A stretch of DNA of 64,000 nt. It comes from Mauremys mutica (Eukaryota > Chordata > Testudines > Geoemydidae). A program made the translations under genes and the position numbers. Shown in pieces: positions 33,946-45,448 of this stretch. The notes beneath the pieces were generated by a model. It was not told the origin of the DNA. It ran no database searches and saw only the letters and a program-made list of their open reading frames with translations. Positions within the stretch are counted from its first letter, which is position 1; the number at the start of each line of letters is the position of its first letter. The stretch is taken from assembly GCF_020497125.1 (NCBI RefSeq), contig NC_059076.1, positions 9,911,951 to 9,975,950 on the forward strand, given 5' to 3'.

Positions 33946-34290
33946 GTGTTACATGCTGAATTGGGCACTAATGATACTGCGAAGTCTGACCCTCAGCAGA
34001 TCAGAAGTGACTACAGGGCTCTGGGAGTAAGGGTGAAAGAGTTGGGAGCACAGGTGGTATTCTCCTCGATCCTTCCGGTCAAGGGTGGGGGCCCAGGCAG
34101 AGACAGATGCATCCTGGAGGTGAATATCTGGCTGTGAAGATGGTGTCACCAAGACGGCTTTGGCTTCCTTGACCACGGGACTCTGTTCCAGGAAGAAGGA
34201 TGCTAAGTAGAGATGGGGTCCACCTATCGAGGAAGAGGAAGAGCATATTTGGATACAGACTGGCTAACCTAGTGAGGAGTGCTTTAAACT
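33946..34290 (+). pseudogene. CR1 ORF1, C-terminal SGNH-type esterase domain, broken
   Basis: CR1 ORF1 proteins are known to carry an esterase-like domain of the SGNH/GDSL kind, possibly for membrane or RNA-particle handling. Here GTNDT is read at 33964-33978, followed by RALGVRVKELGAQVVFSSIL and a VNIWL segment. Further on, in another frame, come GFGFLDHG and RDGVHLSR at 34209-34232, with the Asp and His of the C-terminal DxxH catalytic block. A stop after NIWL (34135-34137) and at least one frameshift separate the parts. A GH word near 33805 may be what remains of the first block. The domain call is by motif order and spacing, so moderately sure. Confidence 0.7.
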
Positions 34291-34429
34291 AGGTTTGAAG
34301 GGGGCAGGTGACCAAAGCCCACAGGTAAGTCAAAAACATGGAGATCTGAGAGAAGAGTCAGAATCTGAGGGGAGCATGGGCTATAATAGTGGGGATAAAA
34401 GAGGAACAAGACAGAACTAGGGATGGGGA

Positions 34430-37140
34430 ATCAAATCAGTATCTTAGATGTCTGTATACTAATGTGAGAAGTATGGAGAATAAGCAGGTAGAATTTGAAA
34501 TGCTAGTAAATAAACACAATTATGATGTAGTTACCATCATAGAGGGTAAAGCTTTCTCGGGAAGGACAGGCAGGGAAAAAAGGGAGGAGGTGTTGCCTTA
34601 AATTTAAAAAATGTATACACTTGGACTAAGGTTGAGATGGAAATAGGAGACAGATTTTTTTAAAGTCTCTGGTTAAGGATAAAAGGGATAAAAAGCAAGG
34701 GTAATGTCATGGTAGGGGTCTACTACAGACCACCTAACCAGAAAGAAGAGGTGGATGAGGCTTTTTTTAAACAACTAACAAAATCATCCAAAGCACAGGA
34801 GCTGGTGGTGATGGGGGACTTCAGCTATTCAGACATGTGTTGGGAAAATAACACAGGAGGGCACAGATTATCCAACAAGTTCTTGGAATGTATTGGAGAC
34901 TTTTTTTTATTTCAGAAGGTGGAGAAAGCTACTAGGGGAGAGGCTGTTCTAGATTTGATTTTGACAAATAGGGAGGAACTGGTTGAGAATTTGAAAGTGG
35001 AAGGCAGCTTGGGTGAAAGTGATCATGAAATGGTAGAGTTCATGATTCTAAGGAATGGTAGGAGGGAGAACAGCACAATAAAGACAATGGATTTCAGGAA
35101 GACAGACTTTAGCAAACTCATGGAGTTGGTAGGTAAGATCCCATGGGAAGCAAGTCTAAGGGGAAAAACAATTGATGACAGTTGGCAGTTTTTCAAAGAG
35201 ACATTATTAAGGGCATAAGTGCAAACTATCCCACAGCATAGGAAAGATAGGAAGTAAGGCAAGAGACCACCCTGGCTTAACCAGGAGTTCTTCAATGATC
35301 TAAAAAAAAAAAGAGTCCTACAAAAAGTGGAAACTAGGTCAAATTACAAAGGATGAATATAAACAAATAACACAAGTATGTAAGGACAAAATTAGAAAGT
35401 CCAAGGCACAAAATGAGATCAAACTAGCTAGAGACATAAAGGGTAACAAGAAAACATTCTACAAATACATTGGAAGCAACAGGAAGACCAACAAGAGCAT
35501 AGGCCCGTTACTCAGTGAAGCGGGGGAAATAACAACAGAAAATGTGGAAATGGCAAAGGTGCTTAATGACTTCTTTGTTTTGGTTTTCATCAAGAAGGTT
35601 GGTGATGATTGCACATCTAACATAGTGAATGCCAGTGAAATTGAGGTAGGATCTGAGGCTAAGATAGGAAAAGCACAAGTTAAAAATTGCTTAGACAAGT
35701 TAGATATCTTCAAGTCACCAGGGCCTGATGAAATGCATCCTAGAGTACTCAAGTAGCTGACTGAGGAGATATCTGCGCCATTAGCGATTATCTTTTAAAA
35801 ATCATGGAAGACTGGAGAGATTCCAGAAGACTGGAAAAGGGAAAATATACTGCCAATCTATAAAAAGGGAAATGAGGACAACCTTGGGAATTACAGACCA
35901 ATCAGCTTAACTTCTGTACCTGGAAAGATAATGAAGCAAATAATTAAGAAATCAATTTGCAAACATCTAGAAGATAATAAGGTGATAAGTGATAGTCAGC
36001 ACGGATTTGTCAACAAGAAATCCTGTCAAACCAACCTGATAGTTTTCTTTGACAGGGTAACAAGCCTTGTGGATAGGGGAGAAGTGGTAGACATGGTATT
36101 TCTTGACTTTAGTAAGGCTTTTGATACTGTCTCACATGACCTTCTCATAAACAAGTTAGGGAAATACAACCTAGATGGAGCTACTATAAGGTGGGTGCAA
36201 AACTGGTTGGAATGCCCAGAGAGTAGTTATCAGTGGTTCACAGTCATGCTGGAAAGGCATAACGAGTGGGGTCCCTCAGAGATCAGTTCTGTGTCTGGTT
36301 CTGTTCAATATCTTCATCAATGATTTAGATAATGGCATAGAGAGTACACTTATAAAGTGTGCAGATGATACCAAGGAGGGGTTGCAAGTGCTTTGGAGGA
36401 TAGGATTAAAATTTAAAATGATCTGGACAAACTGGAGAAATGGTCTGAAGTAAATAGGATGAAATTCAATAACGACAAATGCAAAGTACTCTACTTCATA
36501 AGGAAGAATCAGTTGTACACATGCAAAATGGGAAATGACTGCCTAGAATGATTATTGTGGAAATGGATCTGGGGGTCATAGTGGACCACAAGCTAAATAT
36601 GAGTCAACAGGGTAACACTTGCAAAAAAAGTGAACATCATTCTGGGATGTACTAGCAGGAGTGTTGTAAGCAAGATAGAAGAAGTAATTCTTCCACCCTA
36701 CTTCATGCTGATAATACTCCAGTTGAGGTCTAGTGTCCAGTTCTGGGTGCTACATTTCAGGAGAGATGTGGACAAATTGAAGAAAGTCCAGAGAAGAGCA
36801 ACAAAAATGATTAAAGATCTAGAAAACATGACCTGCAAAGGAGGATTGAAAAACTTGGGTTTGTTTAGTCTGGAAAAGAGAAGACTGAGAGGGGAAATAA
36901 CAGTTGTCAATTACCTAAAAGGTTGTTACAAGGAGGAGAGAGAAGAATTGTTCTCATTAACCTCTGAGGATAGGACAAGAAGCAATGGGCTTAAATTGCA
37001 GCAAGGGAGGTTTAGGTTGGATTTAGGAAAAACTTCCTAACTGTCAGGGTGGTTAAGCACTGGAATAAATTGCATAGGGAGGTTGTGGAATCTCCATCAT
37101 TGGAGAATTTTAAGAGCAGGCTAGATAAGCACCTGTCAGG
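34430..37140 (+). pseudogene. CR1 ORF2 (endonuclease-reverse transcriptase), multiply broken
   Basis: Successive fragments in changing frames cover the whole protein. 34389-34601 has LYTNVRSMENK, the endonuclease start. 34709-35218 has [21 protein letters not shown] (Asn of GDFN changed to Ser), LDLIL and ESDHE. 35544-35756 has the [11 protein letters not shown] segment. 35931-36323 has VFLDFSKAFDTV, reverse transcriptase motif A. A CADDT-like remnant of the FADD box lies near 36360. 36630-37040 has RRDVDKLKKVQRRATKMIK, the C-terminal region. In-frame stops and indels between these pieces exclude a functional product. Codons and residues have drifted well away from copies A and C. Confidence 0.88.
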
Positions 37141-37230
37141 GATGGTCTAGATAATACTTAGTCCTGCCATGAGTGCAGGGGAGGGACTAGATGACCCCTC
37201 GAGGTCCCTTCCAATCTTATGATTCTCTGA

Positions 37231-37616
37231 CAATTGCATGGGTCCTGCTGTTGTGAAATCTGCATAGGTGCACCTGTACAGCTGCCAGATCATGCATCAG
37301 TATCAGGTCTACAGTATGCAGCTCTTAGGTGGATTAGACCCCCATTTAAAATGTCTCCCGATTTTTGCATATATGTGTATATAATGCATGGATTCAAACT
37401 ACATAGTATAAACCGTTGTTCCCAGTTCCCTTCTCACTTGTTTCTCCCCTGGCTTGGAATCAGACTGATTTCCAGCTGGCTCAGTAGTGGTTTGATGGGG
37501 CGGGGGTACTGTTTGTCATTGGTGGAATTTGATAACACACAGATTTGATGTCATTCTAGTGAGTTATTGTTGGTGTGGGGAGTGGAGTGTTGGCTTGCAA
37601 TGCAATGTGTTTTTTA
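37231..37616. other. Unassigned stretch between CR1 copy B and the LTR
   Basis: Nothing is recognised. Open frames here are short and continue into the LTR by chance. Confidence 0.4.
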
Positions 37617-39150
37617 TTGGGTCACAGAAATCCCCTAGGGAACTGCCACCTGATGTGCTGAGACTACCTCTAAGTCCCTTTTCCCTGCCAGCTTGGGACT
37701 TCAGTGCCCTGCCTGGTTGTGCCAGACATTCTAGCCTGCTAAAACACAGACCCAGGTCTGAACCACGTCCCCCAAACGCTGCAGGCTTAACTGAAAACAA
37801 CTTAAGAAATGCTCCTGTCTCCGACACCCAGATACCCAGTTCCCAATGGAATCCAAACCCCAAATAAATCCATTTTACTCTGTATAAAGCTTACATGGGG
37901 TAAACTCATAACACTGATAGCGAGTGTTAGCGCCCTCTATAACACTGATAGCGAGATATGCACAGCTGTTTGCTCCCCCAGGTATTAATACTTGCTCTGG
38001 GTTAATTAATAAATAAAAAGTAATTTTATTAAATATAAAAAGTAGGATTTAAGTGGTTCCAAGTAATAACAGACAGAACGAAGTAAGATACCAAGCAAAA
38101 TAAAATAAAACACACACATCTAAGCCTAATACACTAGGAAACTAAATGCAGGTAAATCTCACCCTCAGAGATGTTCCAATAAGCTTCTTTTACAGACTAG
38201 ACTTCCTCCTAGTCTGGATCCAGCAATCACTCACACCCCCCATAGTTACTGTCTTTTGTTCCAGTTTCTTTCAGGCATCTCTTTGGGGTGGAGAGGTTAT
38301 CTCTTGAGCCAGCTGAAGACTAAAATGGAGGGGCTACCGGGGCCTTATATAGTCTTTCTCTTGTGTGACATCACAGCCACAAGATGGGGTCTCTAGTCAC
38401 CTGGGCAAGTAACATGTCTATGAATGATTCAGCTTTTTGCAGGCCAATGCCATTGTTTACATGTTAGTTTGAATGTTCCCAGGCAAGCTCAGATGTGGAT
38501 TGGTGTCTCTCAAACAGGGGCGGCTCTAGACATTTCGCCGCCCCAAGCACGGTGGCATGCCGCAGGGGGCGCTCTGCCGGTCACTGGTCCCGTGGCTCCA
38601 GTGGACCTCCCGCAGGCGTGCCTGCGGAGGGTCCTCTGGTCCCATGGCTTTGGTGGAGCCGCAGGACCAGCGGACCCTCCGCAGGCACGCCTGCGGGAGG
38701 TCCACAGGAGCCGCAGGACCAGAGGACCCTCCGCAGGCATGCCGCCGAAGGCAGCCTGCCTGCCGCCCTCCCAGCAACCGGCAAAGCGCCCCCCGTGGCA
38801 TGCCGGCCCAAGCACGCACTTGGCGTGCTGGTGCCTGGAGCCGCCCCAGCTCTCAAAGTCCATTGTTAGCTAACTACTCCCAATTACTTGAATAACCCCT
38901 TCACACTATGTTGAGCAAATCTGCCTTATGTGCTTCCTACAGCAAACACTTTAAATACAAGCATAGAGCCAACACTCATAACTTCAGATATAAAAATGAT
39001 CCATGCATACGAATAGGATGAATACATTCAGTAGATCATAACCTTTGCAGAGATATGTTACATGGCATATCTAGCATAAAACATTCCAGTTATGTCATAT
39101 TTACTCTCATAAGCATATTTCTATAAAGTGTTATGGGGTGCAACGTCACA
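37617..39150 (-). mobile_element. ERV LTR, probably solo, split by a hAT miniature element
   Basis: On the minus strand it begins TGTGACGTTGCACCCC (right edge at 39150) and finishes around GGGATTTCTGTGAC (left edge near 37620). It resembles the 18288-19425 LTR in its TGTGAC start. A CTATATAAGG TATA box lies on the minus strand near 38345, and AATAAA signals (TTTATT on +) occur near 38025. A 17-bp unit beginning ATAACACTGATAG is exactly repeated at 37908-37924 and 37939-37955. ATTGG (37616-37620) and AATGG (39151-39155) may be a decayed 5-bp duplication. Without the hAT insert it is about 1.19 kb. No internal retroviral genes adjoin it. Confidence 0.75.
38515..38849. mobile_element. 335-bp hAT-like miniature element with perfect 8-bp duplication
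   Basis: Ends CAGGGGCGGCTCTAG and CTGGAGCCGCCCCAG are inverted repeats. CTCTCAAA flanks both sides (38507-38514 and 38850-38857), an exact 8-bp hAT-type duplication. The interior is very GC-rich, with alternating inverted units around GCAGGCGTGCCTGCGG. This makes long open frames in up to six overlapping readings (87-149 codons) that are artefacts of composition. It interrupts the LTR around it and is therefore younger. Confidence 0.9.
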
Positions 39151-39285
39151 AATGGAATCGATGGGGTTTTCAGAAGTGCTGAGCTTTGGTCTAACTCTTC
39201 TCCCACTGTCATCCATATGACTTTCACCATTGATGTAAATGGCAGCAGAGTTATGCCAATGCTGAAAACATTGGACTAAGACAGT

Positions 39286-39363
39286 ATTTGGTCCTGCCAT
39301 GAGGGCAGGGGACTGGGCTCGATGACCTCTCGAGGTCCCTTCCATGATCTATGATTCTATGAA
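39286..39363 (+). mobile_element. CR1: CR1 3'-end stub
   Basis: TTTGGTCCTGCCATGAGGGC, CTCGATGACCTCTCGAGG and GTCCCTTCC are followed by an ATTCTATG tail. About 78 bp remain. The wording is closest to copy B. Confidence 0.8.
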
Positions 39364-41872
39364 TCCCAGCCTTGGTGTATGAAAGACACAAAACTTGCAA
39401 AATTAAACACACAGCATCCTTTATATTTGAACAATTTATGCCTCAATTTTGCTCATGAATCCTTGAGAGGCCGTAGTTAAGAAATCTTGTTATTTGCTCT
39501 TAGCATCTTTTCACTCAGACAACGTGAATAATGGTTAAGCACAAAAGGTTGGCTCTAAAGAATCTGTTATGGTGACTTATGACTTCAGTTTACTCCTACA
39601 CTTTATCTCTCAGATCGACATGATACACCACTAAGTCTCCATCTGTTATGTCAGTAACAAGCACTAAAAAACTCTCAGGACATTTCTGATGTCAAGAACG
39701 ATAGTTATGGAACAAGTGCAGCAGCCTCTTTTCTCACCTGAAATAGCTCATTGGATTTTTGTTATTTCTCCAAAATACACAGGATTATTAGGGCATGTTA
39801 TGGATTAATAACTTTCTGAATTCCATTTTTGAAAGAAACCAATAGTTAATGAAGAGAAGGGGTATGATCTGAAACTCAGTAATATAGTTCCTCTGCCCCA
39901 TTAACTAGGTAAAAATTGCTAAATTATAATAAAAGTTTGTGATCATATTAACAGCTACATATAGAAATTATTTCATTTTTGTTACTTCTCACATATCTTT
40001 TGTCTTTCTGCCAACGAACATGCTTTAAATAGGGTAGATGCTATGGATTTGCACCTACCTATATTAAGAAAGAGGCCTCATTCTGTAACTACTTAAGTCT
40101 GCAAACCAACTTCAAAGAAAGCCCAAGGAGAAATGACTTCGGATAATCTCACTGGGAAGTGATGCAGTCTTGCACATCATGGTTATACCAAGTTCGGTGT
40201 TTGTGAGGAACAGCCGAGAAAGTTGGAGTTCTCTGGTTAATTCCACAGCTCTGCCCACACAACTCCCTGGCAGGAGAGTGATTGATAACCATGCTCAATC
40301 AATGAAAAACAAGATGGAAGCATTATTTAAGCAGACTAATTCTCATTGGCTGATCAATGATTCTGAGGGCAAGATGTGGTTGCCTAGCATCTTCTGAATG
40401 CCGTTTAACCTTACAATGTTTGTACCATGTCTCCTTCTGGTTACATTCTTACAAGAGGTATCACATCCAACACTTCCCCTGTTGGGTTCTAGCCAGCTGC
40501 TGTGTTCAAATCTTTCGTGCTGTAGGACTTCTCCTGGTTGAAGATGTCTCCAAATTCATTGACCCTGCTCAGTTCAGGGTTGCTAATGATGAAGACATCA
40601 ATCAGCCCAGCACAGATTACTAGTTTGGCTTGGAGTCCAAGATGGATTTCCCAAAAGATGGAATGGCTTTCAGGGAGGGGCATTCAGGAGATGGAATGGA
40701 GGGAGAGATACTAATAGTCTATACCTATCATCATCTTCATTTAGGCTGGGAGTTTCAAAGAGACCTAAGGGAGTTAGGTACCTACCCAACTCATTGAAAG
40801 TCCAACAATCTTAGGTCTATTTTTGAAAATTCCATCCTTAGTTAGAATTGAGGGATTTTTTATGTTTTCAAATTAACTTTATTATTAGAAAGAGAAAAAA
40901 ACCAAGAAATTCAAATATCAACAGAAACCTACAGTTCCTATTTTTTTTCACAACAGGTGCGCTTATTCTGAGACCCTCCCAGAAACAGAATAAAGAAAAT
41001 AAACATTTGTAAATCAAAGGGCTCTCCTAGAAGTTGGCTGCTGACCTTTTTCAGCCAGCCAATTCAGAGTTAAAACAGACTGCAGCAAACATTAGTTATA
41101 GTCTGCATGAGGCCGTCATGCAAATGGCTGATCTAATATCTTTTCCTGGTATAATCACTACTTAATGATTCTAGAATCATATCAATTGAAGCTGCAACAG
41201 CCTGATCACTAGGTCATTAGGGCCTGTTCTCAGCCAGTGCTGAGTCCATTATCTGAGTCCAGTGGATTATCCATTAATTCAACAATTGGTTTATATCACT
41301 TCCTACAAAACCAGTTTTTGTGTGTGTGTGTGTGTGTGTGTTTTGAGGGCAGGGATCAGAGAGGGGTTTGCTTTGAAATCCCAGTTGAAACAGCTGACCT
41401 CTCATTTTCTTCTAGAATGCAAAGTAAACATCATGGAGCTGTAGATGGCTATATGTAAAATGACCTTCAAAGGACAGCTGAAGCCCTCAGAAATGGAAAT
41501 CTTGACAAAAGGCAAGTGATTTCACTTTGAGGGGAGTGATCCAGTTCATTCATCCGGAGAAAAGCCTGTATTGCCTTTAGGATTACCCGTAATCAAGATA
41601 GTCACTTACTGTGTATTGACAATTCAGCTTCTGCCCCTCTGCAGAAGGTGATTCACTAACCATCTGATAGTACTCAATTTTCTCAGGAGCTGTTGCCCTT
41701 TTGGTTACAAGTATTTCTCTTGGGCTTTTACCTTCATTTTTTGCATAGTTTAATTTTGCACGGAATCACCCGCAGAAAGTGGAGTTCTCACCCAGCTCAG
41801 AGGTAGGGAGGTAGCGTTGGCATAGGAGGTAAAATCAAGAGTCCTTTCGAATACAATATTCTACTTCAGACA
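39364..41872. other. Unassigned non-coding stretch, about 2.5 kb
   Basis: No gene is seen. About 40745-40850 has a fold-back fragment (GTTAGGTACCTACCC, TTTTTGAAAATTCC). A TG microsatellite lies at 41319-41341. The rest is AT-rich and unassigned. Confidence 0.45.
41319..41341. repeat. (TG)n microsatellite
   Basis: About eleven uninterrupted TG units. Confidence 0.95.
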
Positions 41873-41945
41873 AATATCAGAGAGGGAGCCGTGTTAGTCT
41901 GGATCTGTAAAAAGCAACAATGAGTCCTGTGGACTCATTGTTGCT
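41873..41945. repeat. Truncated fold-back repeat ending in a hairpin
   Basis: It begins TATCAGAGAGGGAGCCGTG and TTAGTCTGGATC, the outer end of the GTTAGTCT family. Then a perfect inverted repeat of 15 bp (41913-41927, 41931-41945; arm AGCAACAATGAGTCC) closes around a 3-nt loop. The rest of the family is missing. Confidence 0.65.
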
Positions 41946-41978
41946 GCTTACTTCAGACAGTGGCTAGTACCTGTGATA

Positions 41979-44909
41979 TAGAATCATAGAATCATAGAAT
42001 TCAAGATCAGAAGGGACCATTATGATCATCTAGTCTGACCTCCTGCAAGATGCAGGCCACATAAGCCGATCCACCCACTCCTGAAATAATTCTCTCCCTT
42101 GACTCTGTTGTTGAATGCTCCAAATCATGATTTAAAGACTTCTAGTAGCAGATAATCCACCAGCAAGCGACCCCTGCCCCATGCTTCGGAGGAAGGCGAA
42201 AAACTTTCAGGGCCACTGCCAATCTACACTGGAGGAAAATTCCTTCCCGACCCCAAATATGGCGATCAGCTGAATCCCGAGCATGTGGGCAAGACTCTCC
42301 AGCCAGACCCTCTGGAAAAAGGCTAACAATATCCTATCATTGACCCTTTGTACTAATTACCATTGTGGCATGTTATTGACCTATTGACTAAACCCGTTAT
42401 CCTATCATACCATCCCCTCCATAAACTTATCTAGCTTAATCTTAAAGTCATGGAGGTCCTTCGCCCCCACTGTTTTCCTCGGTAGGCTGTTCCAGAATTG
42501 CACTCCTCTGATGGTTAGAAACCTTCGTCTAATTTCAAGCCTAAATTTCCTGACTGACAATTTATATCCATTTGTCCTCGTGTCCACATTAGCACTGAGC
42601 TGAAATAATTCCTCTCCTTCCCTGGTATTTATCCCTCTGATATATTTAAAGAGTGCAATCATATCTCCTCTTATCCTTCTTTTGGTTAAGGAAAACAAAC
42701 CGAGCTCCTCAAGTCTCCTTTCATACGACGACAGGCTTTCCATTCCTCGGATCATTCTAGTGGCCCTTCTTTGTACCCGTTCCAGTTTGAATTCATCCTT
42801 CTTAAACACGGGAGACCAAAACTGCACACAATACTCCAAATGAGGTTTCACCAACGCCTTATATAACGGTACTAGCACCTCCTTATCTCTACTAGAAATA
42901 CCTCGCCTAATGCATCCCAAGACCGCATTAGCTTTTTTAGCGGCCACATCACATTGCCTACTCATAGTCATCCTACGATCAACCAGGACTCCTAGGTCCT
43001 TCTCCTCCTCCGTTACTTCCAACTGGTGCGTCCCCAGCTTATAACTAAAATTCTTGTTAGTCATCCCTAAATGCATAACCTTACACTTTTCACTATTGTA
43101 TTTCATCCTGTTACTAATACTCCAGTTTACAAGGTCATCCAAATCTCCCTGGAGGATATCCCGATCCTTTTCCGAATTGGCAATACCTCCCAACTTTGTG
43201 TCATCCGCAAACTTTATCAGCTCACTCCTACTTTTGGTTCCGAGGTCAGCGATAAATAGATTGAATAAAATCGGACCCAAAACCGAACCTTGAGGAACTC
43301 CACTGGTAACCCCCCTCCAACCCGACAGATCACCCTTCAATATGACCCTCTGCAGTCTCCCCTTTAACCAGCTCCTTATCCACCTCTGGATTTTCATTTC
43401 GATCCCCATCTTTTCCAATTTAACCAGTAATTCCTCATGCGGTACCGTATCAAACGCCTTACTGAAATCAAGATATATTAGATCCACCGCATTTCCCTTG
43501 TCTAAAAAATCTGTTACTTTCTCAAAGAAGGAGATCAGGTTGGTTTGGCACGATCTACCTTTCGTAAAACCATGCTGTAATTTGTCCCAGTTGCCATCGG
43601 CCTCAAGGTCCGTAACCACTCTCTCCTTTAAAATTTTTCCCATGACTTTGCATACTACAGATGTTAAACTAACAGGCCTGTAGTTACCCGGGTCACTTTT
43701 TTTCCCCTTCTTGAATATAGGAACTATATTAGCTAATCTCCAGTCAAACGGTACAACCCCCGAGTTTAGAGATGTATTAAAAATCATCGCTAACGGGCTT
43801 GCAATTTCACTCGCCAATTCCCTTAATATTCTAGGATGAAGATTATCCGGGCCCCCCGATTTACTTCCGTTAAGCTGTTCAAGTTTGGCTTCCACCTCAG
43901 ATACCGTAATGTCTACCCCCATATCTTCATTCCCATCAGTCCCTCTATCACTATTCCTTAGCTCTTCATTAGCCTCATTAAAGACCAAGGCAAAATATTC
44001 GTTCAGATATTGTGCCATGCCAAGATTATCCCTAATCTCCACTCCGTTTAAAGTCCACTTCTTCCTTCTTGGTTTTCTTCCTATTTATATGGCTAAAAAC
44101 CCTTTTGCTATTGGTTTTAATCCCCTTCGCTAGGTCCATCTCCACCCGGCTTTTTGCCTTTCTCACTGCTTCCCTACACCCTCTGACCTCAATAAGGTAG
44201 GTTTCTTTGCTGATCCCTCCCATTTTCCACTCCTTGTATGCATTCTTTTTTTTCTTAATCACTCCTCTAAGACGCTTGCTCATCCAGCTCGGTCTAAAAC
44301 TGCTACCTACGAACCGTTTCCCCTTTCTCGGGATACATGCCTCTGACAGCTCCTGCAACTTCAACCTGAAATAACCCCAGGCGTCTTCTGCCTTTAGATC
44401 CCTAAATATGTTAGTCAAATCCACTTCCCTACATAGTTGCCTCAATTTAGTAAAGTTAGCCCTTTTGAAATCGTAAACCTTAGTCTCAGATGCAATTTTG
44501 TTTATCCTTCCATTTATTTTGAAACGAATTAGCTCATGATCACTCGAGCCAAGGTTGTCCCCTACAACTATTTCCTCAACAAGGTCCTCGTTACTTACCA
44601 AAATCAGATCTAAAATGGCATCCCCTCTCATCGGTTCAGCAACTACTTGATGAAGGAATTCATCAGCTATCACGTCTAGGAAAAGCTGAGCCCTATTATT
44701 ATTACTAGCATTTGTTTCCCAATCTATATCCGGGAAGTTAAAATCTCCCATGATCATACAGTTCCTATTAGTATTTACCTCCTTAAAAACATTAAAGAGC
44801 TCTCTATCCATATCCAGGCTAGATCCCGGCGGTCTATAGCACACCCCAATCACTATCCCAGGGGACGCTCTAGTAATTTTCTTCCCCAATGTGACCATTG
44901 CCCAAACAG
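41979..44909 (-). mobile_element. CR1: CR1-clade LINE, young 5'-truncated copy (copy C)
   Basis: It is the minus-strand sister of copy A, agreeing almost base for base from about 1107 to 4038 of that copy. It ends in CATAGAAT repeats at 41979-42000 (ATTCTATG on the minus strand). The 5' break is sharp at 44909, where CTGTTTGGGCAATGG is the last shared sequence. Truncation inside the endonuclease makes it a dead copy irrespective of its reading frame. Confidence 0.94.
42405..44898 (-). pseudogene. CR1 ORF2, truncated and frameshifted (copy C)
   Basis: Two frames cover it. 44898-44032 starts inside the endonuclease (equivalent to residue 109 of copy A) and keeps GDFNFPDIDW and SDH. 44042-42405 (545 codons) holds the reverse transcriptase: NYRPVSLTS, YLDFSKAFDTV, GVPQGSVLGPIL, FADD near residues 278-281, and the complete C-terminal part to the stop. 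The frames part company where copy C lacks 11 bases near 44057, present in copy A. Conversely this copy has six T, in frame, where copy A has seven, and it keeps the GVL codons that copy A lost. Its lesions thus differ from those of copy A, showing that they arose after the subfamily split. Confidence 0.92.
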
Positions 44910-44914
44910 GCTCC

Positions 44915-45120
44915 AGGGAAAGTTTTCAGCTAACCCTCTATAAGTAGAAATCGGCTTATGCTCCAGAACTTGAGAATTAATATCCTTCCCAAAGCTGCTT
45001 TCTCAGCATCTATTATAATAACTGTGGATATTCTTATCCATATAAATGTCCAATCCTTTTTGAACCCTGCCAATACCCTAGCCTCCACAGTCCAATTGTG
45101 CAGAATATAGATTCAAATTG
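44915..45120. repeat. Possible older LINE 3'-region remnant
   Basis: AGAAATCGGCTTATGC, TGGATATTCTTATCCATAT and AATGTCCAATCCTTTTTGAA are words I associate with old CR1-like tails in turtles. Alignment is partial and orientation unclear. Confidence 0.35.
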
Positions 45121-45324
45121 ACATTTTTTTTTTTACTTTGCCTTTATTGGTAACTCAAATACCAACAGCAGACCATGCCCCAGAGCTGTCCAGAGGTCAA
45201 TCTGACCACAATATACGGCCAAAACTTAGGCTCAGAACTGTTCTAACTTGTGCCAGTGGCAACAGGCCTTTAGAGAATGCTCTGGTTGTCTAGAATTCCT
45301 AGAGCCCAGTGCTTCTGGTCACAA

Positions 45325-45425
45325 CTCCTCTTTATTACCAGGGCCCCATTGTGTTCAATGCTGTGCAAACACAAAGTGGAGGCAGTCCCATCTCTGAAGC
45401 ACATCCAGTCTAAACAGACTAGTCA
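45325..45425 (-). repeat. Old LINE/SINE 3'-end fragment (antisense)
   Basis: CAGGGCCCCATTGTGTTCAA, TGCTGTGCAAACACAAAG and ATCCAGTCTAAACAGACTAG match the reverse of the 8320 and 17745 copies, extended further into the element. Confidence 0.55.
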
Positions 45426-45448
45426 AAGTGTTTGCAGAGAGGGGGGAA

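Larger units (their letters stand above)
33741..37230 (+). mobile_element. CR1: CR1-clade LINE, old near-full-length copy (copy B)
   Basis: This older CR1 keeps the C-terminal part of ORF1 (esterase domain, separate entry), all of ORF2 in many broken frames, and a 3' UTR ending TAGATGACCCCTCGAGGTCC and a degenerate ATTCTCTGA tail. The 5' edge is approximate and sequence similarity fades above 33.7 kb. It belongs to a subfamily different from copies A and C and is far more decayed. Confidence 0.88.

Noticed and set aside
38424..38895. Overlapping open frames of 87-149 codons in several frames on both strands
   Set aside because: They coincide with the GC-rich palindromic hAT miniature element; stops are rare there because of composition, and no domain is seen.
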